Part shown: positions 41,380 to 50,845 of the stretch, one piece after another
How positions within the stretch are numbered: the stretch's first letter is position 1
Layout of the letters: each line of letters begins with the position of its first letter
Source: Leucobacter musarum subsp. musarum
Lineage (GTDB): Bacteria > Actinomycetota > Actinomycetes > Actinomycetales > Microbacteriaceae
Assembly (NCBI RefSeq): GCF_001273845.1
Contig: NZ_JHBW01000067.1
Coordinates: 1 to 64,000 of the forward strand
Length of the DNA stretch: 64,000 nucleotides
Direction of reading: 5' to 3'
Made by a program: the position numbers and the translations under genes
The notes under the pieces: model-generated
The model's database searches: none
What the model saw: only the letters and a program-made list of their open reading frames with translations
What the model was told of the DNA's origin: nothing

Positions 41380-44300
41380 TCAGCGTTCCTCGGTGGAGTC
41401 AGTCGGTTGGGGATCGTCGGTCCGTGTGTGTTCGGTCGCACCCGGATCTGCAGCATGACCGGCCGCCTCGTCGACCTCCTGCGTCGCCTGCCACATGAGC
41501 TGCTCCCAGTCGAGCTCGCCGGTCACCGGCGGAGCGGGCTCCTGCGTCTCTGCGGCAGCTTCGGGCTGCGGCAGCACGAGCGGCGTCGTCGCAGCGTCGA
41601 TGTCGGAGTGCGCGAACAACGGGGCGACCGACTCAACCGGCTCCGTCAGTTCGGGCTCCGGCTCGGGCTCTGGCTCGGGCTCGACTGGAGTCTCAACGTT
41701 GTCAGACTGCGAGTCGCCCACGGCGTCATCCTCGGGATTCGGCACAATGCTCTGGGCGAGGGCTGGCTCTGGAGCGAGCCAGGTTTCTGGTGCGGTCCAC
41801 GGTTCCGGATCGATCTGCGTCGGCGCATCGGGCACCCCGTGGACACCGGCAGCCCGAATCGGTGCGTCGTCGTCAGCGTCAGCGCCGTCGGGCTCGCGCA
41901 CCAGATCGCTCAGTGGGTTATCCGTGCCGGTGAACCCGAGATCAGAGAGATCCATCGACATCTGCTGCGTCGACGGCCCCATCGCTTCGTGACCGTTTTC
42001 GGGAACACGACCGAACTCGTGCGGTTCGGGATCGAGCTCGACGCCTTGTGTCGGCTCCACGTCGACGACGTGATCGGGTGCGAGCAGTTCCCATCCGGAT
42101 GGCGCAGAAGATGCGATGGGAGCGGCGGCCCCGACGTGATCGGTGCGCACGGAATCGTCGGCGGCCTCGGTGTTCACCGATGCCGGTTCGATTGTGACGG
42201 GTGCGGTCGTCGGGGCAGGAGCAATCACGGTGTCGGAAGCGACCTCCGGCTCAGGCCCGGGCGCCGGCAGAGGCGCTGACATCGGCGGAGCCGCCGTCAC
42301 CGGCTGACCGAAAGCGGCGGACATCTGGCTCTCGGGTGACGCCTCGGGCACCCCGTGGGCGGGATGCCCCGCGTCGCCCAATCCGCTGGCGGCGCCGACT
42401 CCCAAGCCCATCGCTCCAGCACCAGCGTCAGCACCCGCAGCGCTGGCACCGGTGCGCCCGAACGTACCGCGTCGACGGCGCGGCTGCGGTGCCGACGCCG
42501 CGTCTCCGGTCGCGACGGCGAGCGGACCGGTCGGGTCGCGCGGATCCGGCGCAGCATTGGCGCTCCGTCGCCGAGGCCCGGTCTCTCGACGCCGTTCAAC
42601 GAGGTAGTAGAGCGTGGGGAGCACCACGAGCGTCAGTACCGTCGACGACAGCAGACCACCGATCACGACGACAGCGAGGGGCTGCGAGATGAACCCGCCC
42701 TTGCCGGTGATTCCCAGCGCCATCGGCGTGAGCGCGAGAATGGTCGCCAGGGCGGTCATCACGATGGGCCGCAGACGTTGCAGTGAGCCGTGCAGCACGG
42801 CGTCGCGCAGTGTATCACCGCGCACGCGGTATTGGTTCACGAGATCAATGAGCACGATCGCATTCGTGACGACGATGCCGACGAGCATGAGCACGCCAAT
42901 GAGCGATGCCACCCCGAGCGGGATGCCGGTGGCGATCAGCAGAAGAATCGTGCCGGTCGCGGCGAATGGCACCGAGATCAGCAACAGCAGCGGCTGCAGC
43001 AGGCTGCGGAATGTCGCCACCATGACGACATACACGATCAAAATCGCGGCCAGCAGCGCCAGGCCGAGCTGCTGGAAGGCATCGGACTGCTGCGAGAGCA
43101 CTCCCCCGACCTCGGCTTTCGCCCCCTGCGGCAGTTCGATGCTCTCGAGTGCGGCGCTCACCTGCGCACCGGCGGAGCCGAGATCGTCGGCCTGGGGCAG
43201 CGCGGAGACCGTCACCGATCGGGCACCGTCCTGGGTGCGCACGGTGACCGGGCCGTCGGCGACCTGAACGGTTGCGAGGCTGCTCAGCGCCTGGGGGCCG
43301 TTGGCGGTTTGAATCGTCAAGGCGGAGACCCCCGCCACGTCGGTCGGCGCAACGCCGTTCGCCAGGTAGACCGCAACGGTGTTGGCATCGATCGTGATCT
43401 GGCCGACCTGCGCGGGGTGCATCTGCTGCGCGACCTGCCCGGCGACTCCCGCCTCGGTCAGGCCTGCCTGGGCGGCGAGCGTGCGATCCACCGTGACGGC
43501 AAGGTACTGGCGTGAAACACCGAGATCGCTCTCCACCTGCTGCAGTGCCGAGATGTCTGACAGTGCTTGAACCACGGCATCGCTTGCCTGTGCGAGCGAA
43601 TCCTGGTCGGGAGCGGTGACATTGACCTCGATCGCGCTCGACCCGGTCACGCCTCCGCCCGACTGACTGATGGAGAATGTTCCGGCGTCGTCGAGAGCGT
43701 CGACGGCGGCGCGAATGTCGTCTTGGGCCTGCGCCTGGTTCGCGTCGGCGTTCGTGGTGATGGAGTAGTTCACCGCACCGTCTCCGCCGCCTCCGAACAA
43801 CGCCGCGGCCCCGCCGGCGCTGCCGATGGTCACCTGCACGCTCTCGATCGAGCTGATGGGGTCGAGTGCCTGCTCCACTTTCTCGGCCTGCGCCAACTGC
43901 GTGTCGAGGCTCGTTCCCGGAGCAAGATTCTGCACGAGCCCGACAGAATTCTGTTCATCGGAGCCGATGAAGTTCGTCTTGAGCAGCGGTGTCACCGCCA
44001 GGCCGAGCGTGCCGATGAAGATTGCGAGCGCGATGGCGAGCGTCTTCAACGGACTGTGCAGCGTCCATTCGATGATCGGTCGATACCAGCGCTGCAGGCG
44101 CGTCGGGTGCGCATCGATTTCGGCGCCGGCCTGGTACTTCGCGTCTTCGCCGCTGCCGGCCGTGATGAAGCCGTCTCGACGTCGCGCGGGCCCGGTGCGC
44201 AAGAACCAGTGGGCCAGCACCGGCACGATCGTGAGCGAGACGAGCAGCGATGCGATGAGGGCGATGGTGACGGTGAAGGCGAAGGGGCGGAAGAGTTCGC

Positions 44301-45732
44301 CGACCATGCCGCCCACGAAGGCCATAGGCAGGAAGACCGCGACTGTGGTAATCGTCGACGCGGTGATCGCACCGGCGACCTCTCGCACTGCGGCAATGAT
44401 GACCTGCGCCCGGTCTCCGCCATCCGTGAGGTGCCGTTTGATGTTCTCGATCACCACGATCGAGTCGTCGACGACGCGACCGATGGAAATGGTGAGCGCG
44501 CCCAGCGTGAGCAGGTTGAGCGTGTAGTCGGCGAAGTTCAACCCGACAAAGGTGAGCAGCACAGAAGTCGGAATCGAGATTGCCGTCACCAGCGTTGCGC
44601 GAATCGACATCAGGAAGACCAGAATGACGAGCACGGCGAAGACGAGACCGAGCAGACCTTCGGTCGTGAGCGTCTCGATCGACTGCTCCACGTAGGGCGC
44701 CTGATCGAAGATCACGGTCAACTGGGCGCCGCCCAACTGATCCTCGAGGTCGGAGAGCTGGGCTTGCACCGCGTGCGAGACATCGACGGTGTTCGCCGCC
44801 GACGTCTTCGTCACGGCGATCGTGAGCGCCGAGGCGCCGTTCACCCGCGAAATACTCGTCTCGGGCCCCGGCTCGAGCGACACCGTCGCGACCGCACCGA
44901 TGGTGGCCGGAACCGGCGCCGCAGCGGCGTCATCCGCGAGCCCCGGTGCTTGCGCCGCGGCCTGCTGCGCAGCGAGCTGTTCGGCGCTCACCGCGAGCGG
45001 CAGCGCGGCGATCTCATCGGCGGAGTGCAGCTCGGTACCCGCTTGCACCGCGAGCGTGCGATCGCCCTCGGTGACCGATCCCGCCGCGATGAGCACGCCG
45101 CTCTGCTGCAGGGTGTCGGTGATGGTCTGCGCGCTGAGCCCCTGAGCCGCGAGTGCTTCGAAGTTCGGCGCGATGGTGATGCGCTCCGTGCGCGCACCGG
45201 TGATCTGCGCGTCGCGCACGCCGTCGATATCGGAGAGGTCGGGAATCGCCGTGCGCTCGGCCAGTGCCGCTGTCGACTCTGGAGTTTCGCCCTCGGCAGG
45301 CGTGACGGCGATCTGAATGATCGGGAAGTCGTCGATGCTGCCCGAGACCACCTGGGTGTCCGCTGCGTCCGGGAGCATCTGTGAGATCCGACTGATCGCA
45401 CGCTCCACTTTCTGCTCGGTCGATGCGAGGTCGACCCCGTACGTGAACTGTGCAAGCACGGTGGAGGTGCCCGTGCTCGACGTTGCCGAAGACGACTCGA
45501 GCTGGGGCACGCCGCGCAGCGCGGTTTCGATGGGCACCGAGACGTCTTTGTTGACGACCTCGGGTGAGGCTCCCGGGTAGCTCGTGACCACCGCGATCGT
45601 CGGGAACTGCACCGATGGCATCAGCTCCTGCTTGAGCGATCCGACTCCGATCAAGCCGAACACGGCGGCAACGATCGTGACGAGCGCGATCAGTGCACGG
45701 TTTTTGAGGCTGAGCGCGGTGAGCAAATGCAT
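41380..45732 (-). CDS. RND-superfamily exporter (AcrB/HAE1 type) with long acidic C-terminal extension
   Basis: The 1450-residue protein has an inner-membrane RND pump at residues 1 to about 1040: first membrane helix MHLLTALSLKNRALIALVTIVAAVFG, porter domains, and helix clusters near 335-500 and 850-1030. RND signs are GASPEVVNKDVSVPIE and SIGRVVDDSIVVIENIKRHL (proton-relay Asp pair). The remaining 400 residues form an Ala/Pro/Glu/Asp-rich, apparently disordered cytoplasmic tail. HAE1-type pumps are usual in Gram-negatives but occur in actinobacteria without an outer-membrane partner. Substrate unknown. It is probably in one operon with the DEAD-box helicase. Confidence 0.88.
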   Translation of the reverse strand: MHLLTALSLKNRALIALVTIVAAVFGLIGVGSLKQELMPSVQFPTIAVVTSYPGASPEVVNKDVSVPIETALRGVPQLESSSATSSTGTSTVLAQFTYGVDLASTEQKVERAISRISQMLPDAADTQVVSGSIDDFPIIQIAVTPAEGETPESTAALAERTAIPDLSDIDGVRDAQITGARTERITIAPNFEALAAQGLSAQTITDTLQQSGVLIAAGSVTEGDRTLAVQAGTELHSADEIAALPLAVSAEQLAAQQAAAQAPGLADDAAAAPVPATIGAVATVSLEPGPETSISRVNGASALTIAVTKTSAANTVDVSHAVQAQLSDLEDQLGGAQLTVIFDQAPYVEQSIETLTTEGLLGLVFAVLVILVFLMSIRATLVTAISIPTSVLLTFVGLNFADYTLNLLTLGALTISIGRVVDDSIVVIENIKRHLTDGGDRAQVIIAAVREVAGAITASTITTVAVFLPMAFVGGMVGELFRPFAFTVTIALIASLLVSLTIVPVLAHWFLRTGPARRRDGFITAGSGEDAKYQAGAEIDAHPTRLQRWYRPIIEWTLHSPLKTLAIALAIFIGTLGLAVTPLLKTNFIGSDEQNSVGLVQNLAPGTSLDTQLAQAEKVEQALDPISSIESVQVTIGSAGGAAALFGGGGDGAVNYSITTNADANQAQAQDDIRAAVDALDDAGTFSISQSGGGVTGSSAIEVNVTAPDQDSLAQASDAVVQALSDISALQQVESDLGVSRQYLAVTVDRTLAAQAGLTEAGVAGQVAQQMHPAQVGQITIDANTVAVYLANGVAPTDVAGVSALTIQTANGPQALSSLATVQVADGPVTVRTQDGARSVTVSALPQADDLGSAGAQVSAALESIELPQGAKAEVGGVLSQQSDAFQQLGLALLAAILIVYVVMVATFRSLLQPLLLLISVPFAATGTILLLIATGIPLGVASLIGVLMLVGIVVTNAIVLIDLVNQYRVRGDTLRDAVLHGSLQRLRPIVMTALATILALTPMALGITGKGGFISQPLAVVVIGGLLSSTVLTLVVLPTLYYLVERRRETGPRRRSANAAPDPRDPTGPLAVATGDAASAPQPRRRRGTFGRTGASAAGADAGAGAMGLGVGAASGLGDAGHPAHGVPEASPESQMSAAFGQPVTAAPPMSAPLPAPGPEPEVASDTVIAPAPTTAPVTIEPASVNTEAADDSVRTDHVGAAAPIASSAPSGWELLAPDHVVDVEPTQGVELDPEPHEFGRVPENGHEAMGPSTQQMSMDLSDLGFTGTDNPLSDLVREPDGADADDDAPIRAAGVHGVPDAPTQIDPEPWTAPETWLAPEPALAQSIVPNPEDDAVGDSQSDNVETPVEPEPEPEPEPELTEPVESVAPLFAHSDIDAATTPLVLPQPEAAAETQEPAPPVTGELDWEQLMWQATQEVDEAAGHAADPGATEHTRTDDPQPTDSTEER

Positions 45733-45820
45733 GGGCACGATTATCCCACGCGGGGTGCGACATTCCGGGGTTCCCAGCTTCCCCGTGGAAGGCCCTCGCG
45801 CAAAGGAGGATAATACTGGG

Positions 45821-47125
45821 ATGCCGCAGCCCCGCACGCGCCGCACTCTTGGCGCCGTCTCCGACGCCGACTTCCAGCGCCTCGCCGAGCTCCGCCGTAT
45901 GCAGACCATCGCGGTGGCGCTGCTGATCGCGATGGCGGTGCTCTTCGTCATCTCGTTCGTGCTGCAGGCGCGCTTTCCGGCCTGGGGGTTCGTGCGCGCG
46001 GCGAGCGAGGGCGGCATGGTCGGCGCTCTCGCCGACTGGTTCGCGGTCACCGCACTGTTCCGGCATCCCCTCGGCATCAAGATTCCGCACACCAACCTCA
46101 TCTCTCAGAAGAAGAACGACATCGGAGAGGGGCTGGGCTCGTTCGTCGAAGAGAACTTCCTCGCCGACGAGGTCGTGCACAACAAGCTTTCGGAAATCAG
46201 CGGTGCACGCCGGGCCGGCGAGTGGCTGTCGGATCGCCGCAGCGCAGAGCGGGTCGGCGAGATGGTGGCGAATGCTGGTCTCGGCACGCTTGCCGTACTC
46301 GACGATGACGACGTGCAGGAGCTGATCGAGGTACTCGTGCGGCGACACGTCGTCGAACCCGAATGGGGGCCGTTGCTGGGCCGCGCAACCGAGACGTTCG
46401 TGGCGGGCGGCCATCACGGCGCACTGCTCGACATCGCTGCGGATCGCCTCGCCGAATGGCTCATCGCCCACCCCGCAGCCTTCGACCGCGTCATCTCTTC
46501 CCGCCTCCCGTCATGGGTGCCGAGCGTCGTCGATCGCTTCGTCGATAATCGACTGCATGCCGAATCCGTGAAGTTTGCGCAGAACGTGGCGCGCGACCCC
46601 GAGCATCCCGCACGCATCGCAATCGCCCGGTTCCTCACCGACCTCGCCGGCGACTTGCAGCAGCAGGAGCACTTACAGCAGCAGTTGGAGTCGTTCAAGC
46701 GCGAAGTCTTCGACAGCCCGCGCATTCGTGCGCTCGCGGCGAGCACCTGGCGCACGGCGCGAGCGGCGATCGTCGAGATGCTGCAGGATCCGCAGAGTGA
46801 CTTGCGCGTGCGTATGGTCAGCGCCGCGCAAGACTTCGGGCGCAAACTGCAAGAGGACGCAACCCTGCAGTACAAGATCGATGTCTGGGTCATGGAGGTG
46901 GTGGAGCACCTCGTGCGTACCTATCGCCATGATCTTGCGAATGTGATCACCGAAACGGTGCAGCGCTGGGATGCGCAAGAGGCCGCGGAGAAGATCGAGC
47001 TGCAGGTCGGCAAGGATCTGCAGTTCATCCGCATCAATGGCACCCTCGTGGGCTCCCTCGCGGGTCTCGTCATCTACACGATTGCCACGCTGGTGATCTC
47101 TCCGCTGGCCGGGATCTCGCACTGA
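45821..47125 (+). CDS. DUF445 family membrane protein
   Basis: This 434-residue protein has membrane segments at about residues 28-48 and 410-432 and a helical middle part. Family traits are GGMVGALADWFAVTALFRHPLGIKIPHTNLISQKKNDIGEGLGSFVEENFL near the N-terminus and GTLVGSLAGLVIYTI at the end. Function is not established. ATG 45821 follows AAAGGAGG at 12 nt. It is divergent from the RND gene across 88 nt, which must hold both promoters, and convergent with the next gene. Confidence 0.88.
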   Translation: MPQPRTRRTLGAVSDADFQRLAELRRMQTIAVALLIAMAVLFVISFVLQARFPAWGFVRAASEGGMVGALADWFAVTALFRHPLGIKIPHTNLISQKKNDIGEGLGSFVEENFLADEVVHNKLSEISGARRAGEWLSDRRSAERVGEMVANAGLGTLAVLDDDDVQELIEVLVRRHVVEPEWGPLLGRATETFVAGGHHGALLDIAADRLAEWLIAHPAAFDRVISSRLPSWVPSVVDRFVDNRLHAESVKFAQNVARDPEHPARIAIARFLTDLAGDLQQQEHLQQQLESFKREVFDSPRIRALAASTWRTARAAIVEMLQDPQSDLRVRMVSAAQDFGRKLQEDATLQYKIDVWVMEVVEHLVRTYRHDLANVITETVQRWDAQEAAEKIELQVGKDLQFIRINGTLVGSLAGLVIYTIATLVISPLAGISH

Positions 47126-47144
47126 CGCCGAGCGGCGCCGTCGA

Positions 47145-47774
47145 TCACTCGCGATACGCGACGGGCAGCAGCAGGTCTTGCACGCGATCTGACGATGCGG
47201 TGTGATCCGCCCGGGTCGCGATCGCACAACGCTGCACTCGGCAGTCAAGGCCGTCGATCTCTGGCTCCGGCACGGTGAGCTCGACCGAGAAGTCTCCGTC
47301 TTCGGTGAACGTGTGCGTGGCGAAGTTGCTCCACGCCCAATCGTTCGTCACCCATGCACTCGACAGGTGACTGAGATCGGCATCACCCGATTGGGCGCCC
47401 TCGGGGATTCCCCCCAGGCACGGCCCCGGTTTCTCATCAGCGGTGGCCGGGATCGCGCAGATGGCAACGTATATGCCGATGCCTGCATCGAAACCGCCGC
47501 CGTCAATCTGCAACTGCTGCCCAGGCTCAAGCGCATCGAGGGCGGCCGGCGCGCCGTCGGCGTTCTGCGCGGTCAGCGTGCGGGTGCGGTCGTCGGCGCC
47601 GGTGGCGGTGACCGCCGACACGATGGTGTCGGGCACCGCCTGACCTGACCCGCCAGCACTGCGATGCAGCAGGATCGGCGCGACCACTGCGGCCGCGGCG
47701 ACGAGCACGAGCGCTGCAATGATCAGCAGCGCGATGAGCGCGATTCGTACGGGGCGTGATCGCGTCGAAAGCAT
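47145..47774 (-). CDS. Membrane-anchored cell-surface protein with Ig/neocarzinostatin-like domain
   Basis: This 209-residue protein has an uncleaved-type N-terminal membrane anchor (residues 9-36) and an external beta-rich domain with TRTLTAQNADGAP, LEPGQQLQIDGGGFDAGIGIYVAICAI, WVTNDWAWSNFATHTFTEDGDFSVELTV and CRVQRCAIATRADHTASSDRVQDLLLPV, including four Cys able to form disulfides. The pattern resembles neocarzinostatin-fold domains of actinobacterial surface proteins. Ligand unknown. Confidence 0.7.
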   Translation of the reverse strand: MLSTRSRPVRIALIALLIIAALVLVAAAAVVAPILLHRSAGGSGQAVPDTIVSAVTATGADDRTRTLTAQNADGAPAALDALEPGQQLQIDGGGFDAGIGIYVAICAIPATADEKPGPCLGGIPEGAQSGDADLSHLSSAWVTNDWAWSNFATHTFTEDGDFSVELTVPEPEIDGLDCRVQRCAIATRADHTASSDRVQDLLLPVAYRE

Positions 47775-47903
47775 GACCTCATGCTAACGCGCACGGCGTA
47801 GTGAGCAGACTCATCATGCTAGAATCTGCACCATACGTCTATGAACTGGTATCTGCCTCGGGGAGCATATCCCGCGGGGCCCGAATGTGTAAGGGGGTCA
47901 CGC

Positions 47904-48101
47904 ATGGGGCGCGGCCGTCAAAAGGCAAAGCACACCAAGGTCGCCCGGGAGCTGAAGTATTTCAGCCCGGATACGAACTACTCTGCGCTGCAACGAGAAC
48001 TCTCCGCGGCCGAGGCCGCTGAGGCATCGCGCGTTCGCGAGGAAGATCCTTGGGCGGAATATGCCAGCAAGTACAACGCGGAAGACGACGACGAGGATTA
48101 A
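47904..48101 (+). CDS. DUF3073 protein
   Basis: This 65-residue protein is a well-known actinobacterial small protein: MGRGRQKAKHTKVARELKYFSP, then LQRELSAAEAAE and an acidic end EDDDED. It is highly charged and probably unstructured; function unknown. The ATG 47904 is preceded by AAGGGGG. A long perfect hairpin follows 29 nt after the stop. Confidence 0.93.
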   Translation: MGRGRQKAKHTKVARELKYFSPDTNYSALQRELSAAEAAEASRVREEDPWAEYASKYNAEDDDED

Positions 48102-48129
48102 GTTCCACGCGTCGCATCGCTTCGCGGTA

Positions 48130-48170
48130 CACGAGTAAGGGCCCCTCCTCTGGAGGGGCCCTTACTCGTG
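48130..48170. terminator. Strong hairpin after the DUF3073 gene
   Basis: A perfect 19-bp stem with a 3-nt loop (arms 48130-48148 and 48152-48170). There is no T-run. Its position after DUF3073 and upstream of convergent gpm suits a bidirectional terminator. Confidence 0.85.
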
Positions 48171-48220
48171 CCTGAACGCACGATCGTGAGATTCCGGCGC
48201 CGGATGCCGACGCTGCCGGC

Positions 48221-48279
48221 AATCGGTGTCAATTTCTGCGCGAAATCGTCGTTCATTCGCGCAGAAATCGACACCGATT
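48221..48279. repeat. 24-bp inverted repeat (one mismatch), 11-nt loop
   Basis: Arms 48221-48244 and 48256-48279 pair at 23 of 24 positions. It lies only 14 nt from the gpm stop and 50 nt from the previous hairpin, so this gap holds two separate stem-loops. It resembles the 22673 palindrome in size and location at a convergent gene end. Confidence 0.75.
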
Positions 48280-48292
48280 CGGCTGTTTGCGT

Positions 48293-49039
48293 CTAGTGGC
48301 CTTTGCCCTGCGCGGCAACGGCCGCGGCGCCGGCAGCAGCGGCCTCAGGATCGAGGTACCGGCCGGGGCCGGTCGGCGTGCCGTCGTCGTTGATCTCGTA
48401 GACCAGCGGCATGCCCGTCGGAATGTTGACGCCGGCGATGTCTTCGTCTGAAATGCCGTCGAGGTGCTTCACGAGCGCGCGCAGCGAGTTGCCGTGCGCG
48501 GTGACGAGCACCGTGTTGCCAGCGCGGAGGTCGGTGAGAATGTCGCTCTCCCAGTAGGGCAGCATGCGATCGATCACATCAGCGAGGCACTCGGTCTGCG
48601 GGCGCTCACCATCGATGTGCGCGTATCGGGGGTCGCCCGCCTGCGACCACTCGCTCGAGTCGTCGAGCACGGGGGGCGGGGTGTCGAACGAGCGTCGCCA
48701 TTCCATGAACTGCTCTTCGCCATACTTCTCGAGCGTCTCCGCCTTGTCGAGCCCCTGCAGGGCCCCGTAGTGGCGCTCGTTGAGTCGCCACGAGCGGCGC
48801 ACCGGCACCCAGAGCCGGTCAGCGGTTTCGAGTGCGAGATGAGCCGTCTGAATCGCCCGGCTGAGCACCGAGGTGTGCAGCACGTCGGGCACCAAGCCGG
48901 CCTCGGCGAGCAGCTCGCCGGCCCGTGCGGCCTCCGTGCGGCCCTGGTCGGTGAGTCGCACATCGACCCATCCGGTGAAGAGGTTCTTCTGGTTCCAGTC
49001 ACTCTGCCCGTGACGCAGCAGGATCAGCGTATTCGTCAT
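48293..49039 (-). CDS. gpmA: 2,3-bisphosphoglycerate-dependent phosphoglycerate mutase
   Basis: The glycolytic enzyme interconverts 3- and 2-phosphoglycerate. At 248 residues it has [10 protein letters not shown] (phospho-acceptor His10), [31 protein letters not shown] (catalytic Glu), and [19 protein letters not shown] (second His). The C-terminus extends with an Ala/Gly-rich tail ending GKGH. All signature motifs are present and the length is typical. Confidence 0.96.
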   Translation of the reverse strand: MTNTLILLRHGQSDWNQKNLFTGWVDVRLTDQGRTEAARAGELLAEAGLVPDVLHTSVLSRAIQTAHLALETADRLWVPVRRSWRLNERHYGALQGLDKAETLEKYGEEQFMEWRRSFDTPPPVLDDSSEWSQAGDPRYAHIDGERPQTECLADVIDRMLPYWESDILTDLRAGNTVLVTAHGNSLRALVKHLDGISDEDIAGVNIPTGMPLVYEINDDGTPTGPGRYLDPEAAAAGAAAVAAQGKGH

Positions 49040-49077
49040 ACGCCCCAGTCTATGGGCGCACGATCACCGCTGCGCAG

Positions 49078-50217
49078 TCAGAGCCGCTGCAACCGGGGAA
49101 TGTCTCGCGTCGCCCCGGCCTCGGGCGGCACGATCGTCTCTTGCGTCGCCGCGATGGGCTCTTCCGCTGCCGCACTCGCATCGTTCCCGTTCGGCCCGCT
49201 GCGGACTTCGAGGATCGCGTCTTCAGCGACCGAACGCTTCAGCAGCGCGAGCGCGATGCCGCCCCACTCGTAGTGCAGCGCTGCACGGGTCACGCGGCCG
49301 ACCGGCCGGGCCGCTGGATCGTTCGCGGATCCGGCACCCGCGAACACCAGTGCGCCGGCGACCGGCAGCTCCCCTGCCAGCCCGTCGAGATGCAGCAGCG
49401 CGAGGCGACGCGGCGGGTGCCCGAGATTGTGCACTTTCGCGACCGTCTCTTGCCCGCGGTAGCAGCCCTTCGTAAGGTGCACCGCCGTACGCATCCAGTC
49501 GAGTTCGTGCGGGATCGCCCGCTCATCGGCGTCCCCGGCCTGCGACGGGCGCCAGGCGCGCACCTCGAGCGCGTCGAGCGCGAGTGACCCCGCAGCGCGC
49601 ACGGTGCCGGAGCGCACCAGCGCCGTCACGGCATCGATGCGATCTCGAGGGAAGACGAAGTGAGTGGCTGACCAGTCGGCGCCCGCATGCCGAGCGTCAG
49701 ATCGGGCGTACTGCACGCCTCCACGGCTCACCGACGCCCAGGGGTCATTCCATTCGACCTCGGGCTCGAGCGCACGCACCGCATCGGCAGCATCGCCCGC
49801 GAATGCGAGCGCCGCGGCATGCGATGTGCTGACGTCTTCGACGGCAACGCGGAGCGCGAATCGCATGCGCTGAAGAAACTCGGTCAGCGGTGTTGCAGAG
49901 CCCTGGTCGACGAGCAACCAGGTGCGCTCGCCATCGTCGATAACCCGCGCCGCACGTTCGATGCGCCCGTTGGCGTCGAGCAGCAACGTCTCGGTGCTCT
50001 CGCCCGGCGGCAGACCGAGCAACTGCTGACTCGTCATCGAGTGCAACCAGCTCAGGCGGTCTTGACCCGACACCACGACGATGCCGTGGTGCGAGAGATC
50101 GACGACCGCCTTTCCCTCGTCGAGCGCACGCTGCTCGACGAGGGGCTCACCGTAGTGCCGAGCAACGCCCAGGTCGGCGTCGATGATCGCGCCGGGCAGC
50201 GCGGCGAACGGATTCAT
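49078..50217 (-). CDS. ygfZ: YgfZ/GcvT-domain iron-sulfur cluster repair protein
   Basis: This 379-residue protein is a folate-binding relative of glycine cleavage T-protein. The diagnostic motif KGCYRGQE is present (about residue 240), together with LSHHGIVVVSGQDRLSWLHSMTSQQLLGLPPG at the N-terminal side and the C-terminal beta-barrel (GRVTRAALHYEWGGIALALLKRS). It helps keep Fe-S enzymes active. The final 35 residues are an Ala/Glu-rich extension. The chosen start ATG 50217 lies after small gene 50252-50362; earlier frame sequence shows no similarity. Confidence 0.88.
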   Translation of the reverse strand: MNPFAALPGAIIDADLGVARHYGEPLVEQRALDEGKAVVDLSHHGIVVVSGQDRLSWLHSMTSQQLLGLPPGESTETLLLDANGRIERAARVIDDGERTWLLVDQGSATPLTEFLQRMRFALRVAVEDVSTSHAAALAFAGDAADAVRALEPEVEWNDPWASVSRGGVQYARSDARHAGADWSATHFVFPRDRIDAVTALVRSGTVRAAGSLALDALEVRAWRPSQAGDADERAIPHELDWMRTAVHLTKGCYRGQETVAKVHNLGHPPRRLALLHLDGLAGELPVAGALVFAGAGSANDPAARPVGRVTRAALHYEWGGIALALLKRSVAEDAILEVRSGPNGNDASAAAEEPIAATQETIVPPEAGATRDIPRLQRL

Positions 50218-50251
50218 GCGAGAGGCCCGAGCGTCGACAGCAGGCGTGCGC

Positions 50252-50362
50252 TTAGCGCTGCCCCTTGAAGAGCTTGTAGATGACCGTGCCCGAGACCCAG
50301 GCGATCGCGAGCGACGCCAGGCCGAGCAGTCCGAGGAAGAAGAGTTCGAGCGCGAGAAGCAT
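50252..50362 (-). CDS. Small single-span membrane protein (36 residues)
   Basis: A short frame from ATG 50362 to TAA 50252 encodes a leading Leu-rich helix and an interior ASLAIAWVSGTVIYKLFKGQR ending, i.e. one membrane span followed by a basic cytoplasmic tail, in the positive-inside sense. It lies 34 nt upstream of ygfZ on the same strand and reads cleanly through the stretch between the two genes. Coding is inferred from composition and position only. Confidence 0.55.
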   Translation of the reverse strand: MLLALELFFLGLLGLASLAIAWVSGTVIYKLFKGQR

Positions 50363-50406
50363 GCTGTCAGTCTATACCGTCGGGTACTGCGGGAGAACGG
50401 CACGAA

Positions 50407-50709
50407 TCAGCGCGAGAAAAGCAGCCCGATCACATCGATGACAGCGATGACCACCACAGACCCAGCGACGCTGAATGCGACACGGGTGATGAAGCCTTCG
50501 CGCTGCGCCGTGCCGAGCTGCAGCCCGAACGTGACCAGTGTCGAGACGCCGATGGCGAGCACCAACCACGAGAAGCGGTGCTCGGGGGCAACGAGCACGG
50601 AGACGAGCACCCCGATCACCGCAGCGACCGCCCACGCGATGATGAGCCGCGAAACGTGCCACGAGTGCGCATCAGGCATCTCGGAGGTCGGAGGCGGCGT
50701 CTCGGTCAT
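50407..50709 (-). CDS. Small four-span membrane protein
   Basis: This 100-residue protein starts with a short hydrophilic leader (MTETPPPTSEMPDAHS) and has about three to four membrane segments: LIIAWAVAAVIGVLVSVLVA, SWLVLAIGVSTLVTFGLQLG and VAFSVAGSVVVIAVIDVIGLLF. No recognisable domain. It reads away from the GlnR-like gene across 136 nt. Confidence 0.7.
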   Translation of the reverse strand: MTETPPPTSEMPDAHSWHVSRLIIAWAVAAVIGVLVSVLVAPEHRFSWLVLAIGVSTLVTFGLQLGTAQREGFITRVAFSVAGSVVVIAVIDVIGLLFSR

Positions 50710-50845
50710 CAGCCCATTGTTCCACACCGGTGGTTTTCGACCGCTCCGCAACGTTCAATGCCGTGAAACATGAACGAAACGGCCGCGAAACAGGGCGCTG
50801 AGTACTATGAATCCAGACCAACCGGACAAGGAAGGGAGCGAATCG

